A stretch of DNA of 64,000 nt from Clostridium moniliforme (GTDB taxonomy: Bacteria > Bacillota > Clostridia > Clostridiales > Clostridiaceae). Below, piece by piece: positions 59,767 through 64,000 of the stretch. Under the pieces are notes generated by a model. It did no database searches and was not told where the DNA came from. It worked only from the letters and a program-made list of their open reading frames with translations. The stretch spans positions 186,001 to 250,000 of the forward strand of contig NZ_JAGGJZ010000003.1 of the NCBI RefSeq assembly GCF_017873235.1, in the 5' to 3' direction. Position 1 is the stretch's first letter, and the number at the start of each line of letters is the position of its first letter. The position numbers and the translations under genes are program-made.

Positions 59767-62700
59767 TTGATTAAGACAACAAATGCTTTTCTAAAAGAGA
59801 TAAATAAGCTTGGTGGAAGAAAGTTTGTAAGTAAAGTATTAATAAGAGATAAAGAATATAATGATGATAATATTATTGATATGAGCCTAAATGAAAGTGT
59901 TAATCCAGGAGATAACTTTTCACTAGGATCTGTTGTTTCTAATACGTTTGAAATAAATTTAATTAATGTTGATGATATTTTTGAAAATGCAGTTGTTAAA
60001 CCATATATAGGTTTAGAAATTGATAATGAAATAGAATATATTCCATTAGGCGTATTTATTGTTGATGAAGTATCTAAAAAGGATAAAAAAGTTAAGTTAC
60101 AATGTGTAGATAATATGTTTAATTTAGAAAGAGCTTATTTCTCTGATTTAAGTTATCCAGCTAATCTAAATGAAGTATTAAAAGAAATATGTACTAAAGC
60201 TAAAATAACTTGTAATTCTATATTACCTAACTATTCTATAGATGAAATAAAGGGGTATAGTTTTAGGCAAGCAATAGGAATTATTGCAACACTTGCAGGG
60301 TGTTTTGCTAGATTTAATAGACTTGGAGAGTTAGAGATATTATCTTATGAAGATACAGATTTAAGAATAACACCAGATATATTCTTTAAATTTGAAACAA
60401 ATGATAAAGATTATATTATAGGAAAGATAACAGCTAAAAAAGGAGAAAAGACTTTTAGTAAAGGTGCTAATACAGAAATAATAATTGATAATCCAGTAAT
60501 TACAGAAAGTATTGTGAATGACCTTTATAATAAGTTTAAAGATTTTACTTATAGACCATATACTTTAAGTTGGCAAGGTAATCCAGCAGTTCAAGCTGGA
60601 GATAGAGTTACTATAGTTGGAATAGATAGCAAGGAATATAACACTTTAATTATGAATCATAAACTTACTTATAGTGGTGGAATTACAAGTGAATTAAAAG
60701 CAACTGGTAAAACAGAGAGCTCTGATAAATTTGATAGTAAAGGTTCTATAACACAAGCTATTGAAAACTATTCGATTGAACAGGCAAATATAAAGAAAGC
60801 ATTAATAGAAAAGGCTGATATAGATTCTTTAAATGCAATAGATGCTAGAATAAATAATTTATATACACAAGATTTAACAGCTTTAAAAGCAAATATTAAA
60901 GAACTACAGTCTAATAAAATTAGTACAGTAGAGTTTAATGCAACAAAAGCAGAAATTCAAACTATGCTTGTTTCTAAGGCAGATATAAATTTACTTAATG
61001 CACAAGGAGCTAAAATAAATACTTTAGAAGCTAAAACAATTAGTGTTGAAAATCAACTAGCAGGTAATCTTACAGCAAAGAATTTTCAAGCAGGAGCAAT
61101 AACTGCAGGTAGTGGAATAATTGCAGAAGGTGCAATAGGTGATGCAGAAATTAGTTCACTTAGTGGTAATAAATTAAGATTTGGAACTATAGATACAAGT
61201 TTAGTAAGTATATTAGGACCTAATGGCAGATTAAGATTACAAGGCAATAAGTTACAGGTATTTGATAATAAAAATGGTAAACTTTTTGAGAGGGTTATGT
61301 TAGGTGTAGATGATAATAATAACTCTAGTTTAATTCTTAGAGGTGCAGATGGTAAAACTATTTTGTTAAATCAAGATGGACTTACTAAAGAAGGAATAAC
61401 AGAAGGTTTTGGGAAAATAGCTGATAATTCTTTGGATGCTAAAAAATTTGATAAAAATAGTTTAGTAAGAGAAGTAAATGGAGCAACTGAAACAATAAAA
61501 GGAACTAGAGTACAAATAGGAGATAGAACTTTAGATATAGAGTTGTCTACACAAAATAATACTATTACAGAGCATGGAAAAGAATTATCTAGTCAAAAAG
61601 CTACAATACAAGCTTTAGATAATGCTATTAAGTTAAAAGTAGATAATCAAACATTTGTTAAATCTACATCTACTATAAATAGTAATATTAATAATTTAAA
61701 TAGTGATTTAGTAAGTAAAATAAATTCAAGTTTAAATAACGCTAAATCTTATGCAGATGCTAAAAAACAAGAAGCTATTAATAATGCGAGTACAGATGCT
61801 ACTAATAAAGCCAATAGTGCATTAAATAGTGCTAAGGCATATACTACAGCTCAAATAACAACAACAAATAGTAATTTAAGTAAAGCTACATCAGAAATTA
61901 ATATACTTAAAGAACAAATAAATACTAAAGTAGGTCAAGTTGATATAGATAAAAGTATTGAGAATATTCAAATAGGTGGTAGAAATTTATTAATAGGTTT
62001 TAGCAAATATACAGAAGGTAATAAATATAAAATTACTGCAAATAGAGATGATAATTATATTTCAATTCCGAGTGCAACTGTAAATTTAATATCAGGAAAA
62101 AAATATACTTTTTCAATTGAAACAGATTGTATTAATTGGGGAAGTAGTGGAGATAGTGTAGAAGCTTATTTATTATTAGATAATTCTTACACTCACATAA
62201 TATATATAAGAGCTAAGACTTATACATTTATTCCAACTATTACAGGGGAATACACATTAAGATTAGATGTTAACAAAAATGGATCTACACATTATTTTTG
62301 GAATGCAAAGATTGAAAAAGGACAATTCAATACGGGATGGTCACCAGCACCAGAAGATACAACTAAAGTTATAACAGATAATATTAAAGTAGTTACAGAT
62401 AAAATAAATACAGTAGAAAGTAATTTAAAACAAACTAAAGATAGCTTACAAGCTAGTGTAAATAGTTTAAATAGTACTACACAAATTATAACAACTAATT
62501 TAACTAATACAACTAACGATTTAAGCACTAAGATAAATAAAGCTAAAACAGATGCTATTAATACTTCTAATTCTCATGCTGATTCAGTAGCAACTGCAAA
62601 GGCTAATATAGCTAAACAACAAGCAATAGATTCAGCTAATTCTCATGCAGATTCGGTTTCTACAAGTAAATCAAATGAAGCTTTAAATAATGCTAAGACT

Positions 62701-64000
62701 TATACTAATGCACAAATAACAACAGTAAACACAAGAGTTAGTAATGCAGAAAGTAGTATTAATATACTCAAAAATCAAATATCAACTAAAGTAAGTCAAT
62801 CAGATATAGATAAAAGTATTCAAAATATTACTATAGGTGGAAGAAATTTATTAGGAAATTCAAATTTTTTAAAAGATACGGAATTTACAGACACAACTCC
62901 AACGTTAATTGGGTGGTTAAGAGAAGAGAATGAAGGCGTACACTCTAATTATAATGGAAGATTATTATTTATAAATAATAATGGAGATAAAGTAGGAGAT
63001 AGTTATACCAGCATAGGTTTGGGTTGTTCTGTAAAAGAAAACACAGATTATACTTTATCTTTTGATTATTGGGGTGCTGGTGGATTTAAAAATCAAGACG
63101 CATCTTCATCTTATATATGGGCAATTACAGATGGTGCAAATATTCCAATCAGAATAAATCACCCAACTATTAGTGACAAAGTGAGAAGAAGATATTCTCA
63201 AACTTTTACTTTCCCAAAAGGAACAACTAAAATATTAATAAGAACTGGTTTTTTTAGTATAAGTTATGCTTGGATGTGTTTTGATGGCTTTAAATTTGAA
63301 GAAGGAAATAAAGCTACAGATTGGACACCAGCTCCAGAGGATTTGCAACAAGAAATAAAGGATAATATAACAACAGTAACAACTAAAATATCTAATGTAG
63401 AAAGTAATTTAAAACAAACTAAAGACAGTTTACAAGCTAGTGTAGAAGCAGTAAGTTTAAAAACAAATAGTGTTTCAAATTCTTTAAATGAAACTAAAAA
63501 TGATTTATTGAACAGAGTAAATTCAGCAATAGATACATCTAAAAAATATGCAGATGAAGTTGCAGTAGCGAAAGCAAATTTAGCACAAGCTAATGCAATA
63601 GCAAATGCTGATGGTAAGATAACGGCAGAAGAACAAAAAAGAATACAACAAGCTAAAGATAATTTAAATACTGCTATCGCTAAAGCGGATGCAGCAAAAG
63701 CAGAAGCTGTTAATCTAAGTAAACAATATGCAAATACTCAACTAAATAATGCTAAAGATTATACAAATAGTGCAGTTGCTAGTGTTAAATCTCAAATTAC
63801 TGTAGATCTAAATGGAATTAAAACAGAAGTGTCTAAAAAAACAGATAAAGATAATATAATTAGTGCTATTAATCAAAGTGCAGAAGAAATAAAAATAGAT
63901 GCATCAAGAATAAAAATAAATGGTTTAACAACATTTGCTAGTAAAACAGGATTAAAAGCAATAGAAATAGAAAGTAACAATATACTTTTTTATGATTGGG
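59767..64000 (+). CDS. Giant tail hub/fibre protein, N-terminal 1411 residues (continues)
   Basis: Starts at TTG 59767, seven bases after AAAGGAGG; open to the window end. The first 330 residues form a baseplate-hub-like domain (SLNESVNPGDNFSLGSVVSN, PYIGLEIDNEIEYIPLGVFI, SYPANLNEVLKEICTKAKIT). Then long coiled-coil repeats and two copies of a carbohydrate-binding-like module, each opening IGGRNLL (about residues 738 and 1022) and ending W(S/T)PAPED. At 63961 it reads IEIESNNILFYDW, a segment usual before the fibre tip. Likely contacts the cell wall and receptor. Confidence 0.88.
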   Translation, partial: MIKTTNAFLKEINKLGGRKFVSKVLIRDKEYNDDNIIDMSLNESVNPGDNFSLGSVVSNTFEINLINVDDIFENAVVKPYIGLEIDNEIEYIPLGVFIVDEVSKKDKKVKLQCVDNMFNLERAYFSDLSYPANLNEVLKEICTKAKITCNSILPNYSIDEIKGYSFRQAIGIIATLAGCFARFNRLGELEILSYEDTDLRITPDIFFKFETNDKDYIIGKITAKKGEKTFSKGANTEIIIDNPVITESIVNDLYNKFKDFTYRPYTLSWQGNPAVQAGDRVTIVGIDSKEYNTLIMNHKLTYSGGITSELKATGKTESSDKFDSKGSITQAIENYSIEQANIKKALIEKADIDSLNAIDARINNLYTQDLTALKANIKELQSNKISTVEFNATKAEIQTMLVSKADINLLNAQGAKINTLEAKTISVENQLAGNLTAKNFQAGAITAGSGIIAEGAIGDAEISSLSGNKLRFGTIDTSLVSILGPNGRLRLQGNKLQVFDNKNGKLFERVMLGVDDNNNSSLILRGADGKTILLNQDGLTKEGITEGFGKIADNSLDAKKFDKNSLVREVNGATETIKGTRVQIGDRTLDIELSTQNNTITEHGKELSSQKATIQALDNAIKLKVDNQTFVKSTSTINSNINNLNSDLVSKINSSLNNAKSYADAKKQEAINNASTDATNKANSALNSAKAYTTAQITTTNSNLSKATSEINILKEQINTKVGQVDIDKSIENIQIGGRNLLIGFSKYTEGNKYKITANRDDNYISIPSATVNLISGKKYTFSIETDCINWGSSGDSVEAYLLLDNSYTHIIYIRAKTYTFIPTITGEYTLRLDVNKNGSTHYFWNAKIEKGQFNTGWSPAPEDTTKVITDNIKVVTDKINTVESNLKQTKDSLQASVNSLNSTTQIITTNLTNTTNDLSTKINKAKTDAINTSNSHADSVATAKANIAKQQAIDSANSHADSVSTSKSNEALNNAKTYTNAQITTVNTRVSNAESSINILKNQISTKVSQSDIDKSIQNITIGGRNLLGNSNFLKDTEFTDTTPTLIGWLREENEGVHSNYNGRLLFINNNGDKVGDSYTSIGLGCSVKENTDYTLSFDYWGAGGFKNQDASSSYIWAITDGANIPIRINHPTISDKVRRRYSQTFTFPKGTTKILIRTGFFSISYAWMCFDGFKFEEGNKATDWTPAPEDLQQEIKDNITTVTTKISNVESNLKQTKDSLQASVEAVSLKTNSVSNSLNETKNDLLNRVNSAIDTSKKYADEVAVAKANLAQANAIANADGKITAEEQKRIQQAKDNLNTAIAKADAAKAEAVNLSKQYANTQLNNAKDYTNSAVASVKSQITVDLNGIKTEVSKKTDKDNIISAINQSAEEIKIDASRIKINGLTTFASKTGLKAIEIESNNILFYDW

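Larger units (their letters stand above)
31035..64000. mobile_element. Prophage 2, integrated in the same FAD oxidoreductase gene
   Basis: Begins at the serine integrase, whose end overlaps the host fragment, and continues beyond the window. Order: integrase, ImmA-like protease, CI (minus strand); Cro, antirepressor, recombination and replication genes, cargo, late regulator, packaging, head, tail (plus strand). The layout is complete up to the baseplate or tail-fibre gene at 64000. The left junction is near GGACATGCC at 31047-31055; the right attachment site is outside. Confidence 0.93.

Noticed and set aside
61900-63500. CRISPR-like repeats
   Set aside because: The repeats are long, coding and in one open frame of a tail protein; there are no short, regularly spaced identical repeats with unique spacers.

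Overview
The window is very AT-rich, Gram-positive, endospore-former DNA: ScpA/ScpB, SpoIIM, YtfJ (GerW), two D,D-carboxypeptidases of the DacF/DacB type, and the clustering nudF - spoIIM - xerD - deoB - pdp - dacF - scpAB - ytfJ/ytfI - dacB seen in Bacillus and Clostridium. Base composition and gene content fit Clostridium, possibly C. perfringens; the species is an inference.

Layout. (1) About 1-11400: right part of prophage 1, HK97-type. It runs from terminase through portal, protease, capsid, connectors, tail tube, frameshifted tail chaperone and tape measure, then stops after an HNH-like gene. Distal tail and lysis genes are absent, so it is probably a remnant. (2) About 11400-14440: gene-poor DNA with strong hairpins, a broken gene and small unknown ORFs. 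(3) 14442-26699: core chromosome. (4) 26693-31056: a host FAD-dependent oxidoreductase gene split twice by serine-recombinase elements. Element 1 (about 3.6 kb) sits after codon 14 and carries a recombinase, a 47-residue ORF and an MFS transporter; removing it restores the frame and the FAD-binding Rossmann motif exactly. Prophage 2 entered the same gene further on with a different serine integrase. (5) About 31035-64000 and beyond: prophage 2, with integrase, ImmA/IrrE protease, CI, Cro, antirepressor, YqaJ/RecT recombination, a replisome organizer with an embedded iteron origin, a cargo region, a late regulator, and PBSX/SPP1-like head and tail genes to a giant tail protein cut by the window end.

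Most notable. Two serine-recombinase insertions lie in one gene, resembling known sporulation-gene intervening elements. In prophage 2 two cargo cassettes each start with an rRNA-type boxA leader and end with a terminator whose 5' arm is complementary to that leader. A dCTP-deaminase/dUTPase-fold protein that lacks the usual catalytic acids is fused to a membrane domain, next to a structured intergenic region that could encode an RNA just upstream of terminase. Seven iterons sit on an exact 11-bp lattice inside the replication gene. A XerD homologue has three catalytic residues replaced. A minor capsid protein carries a C-terminal nuclease-like domain.
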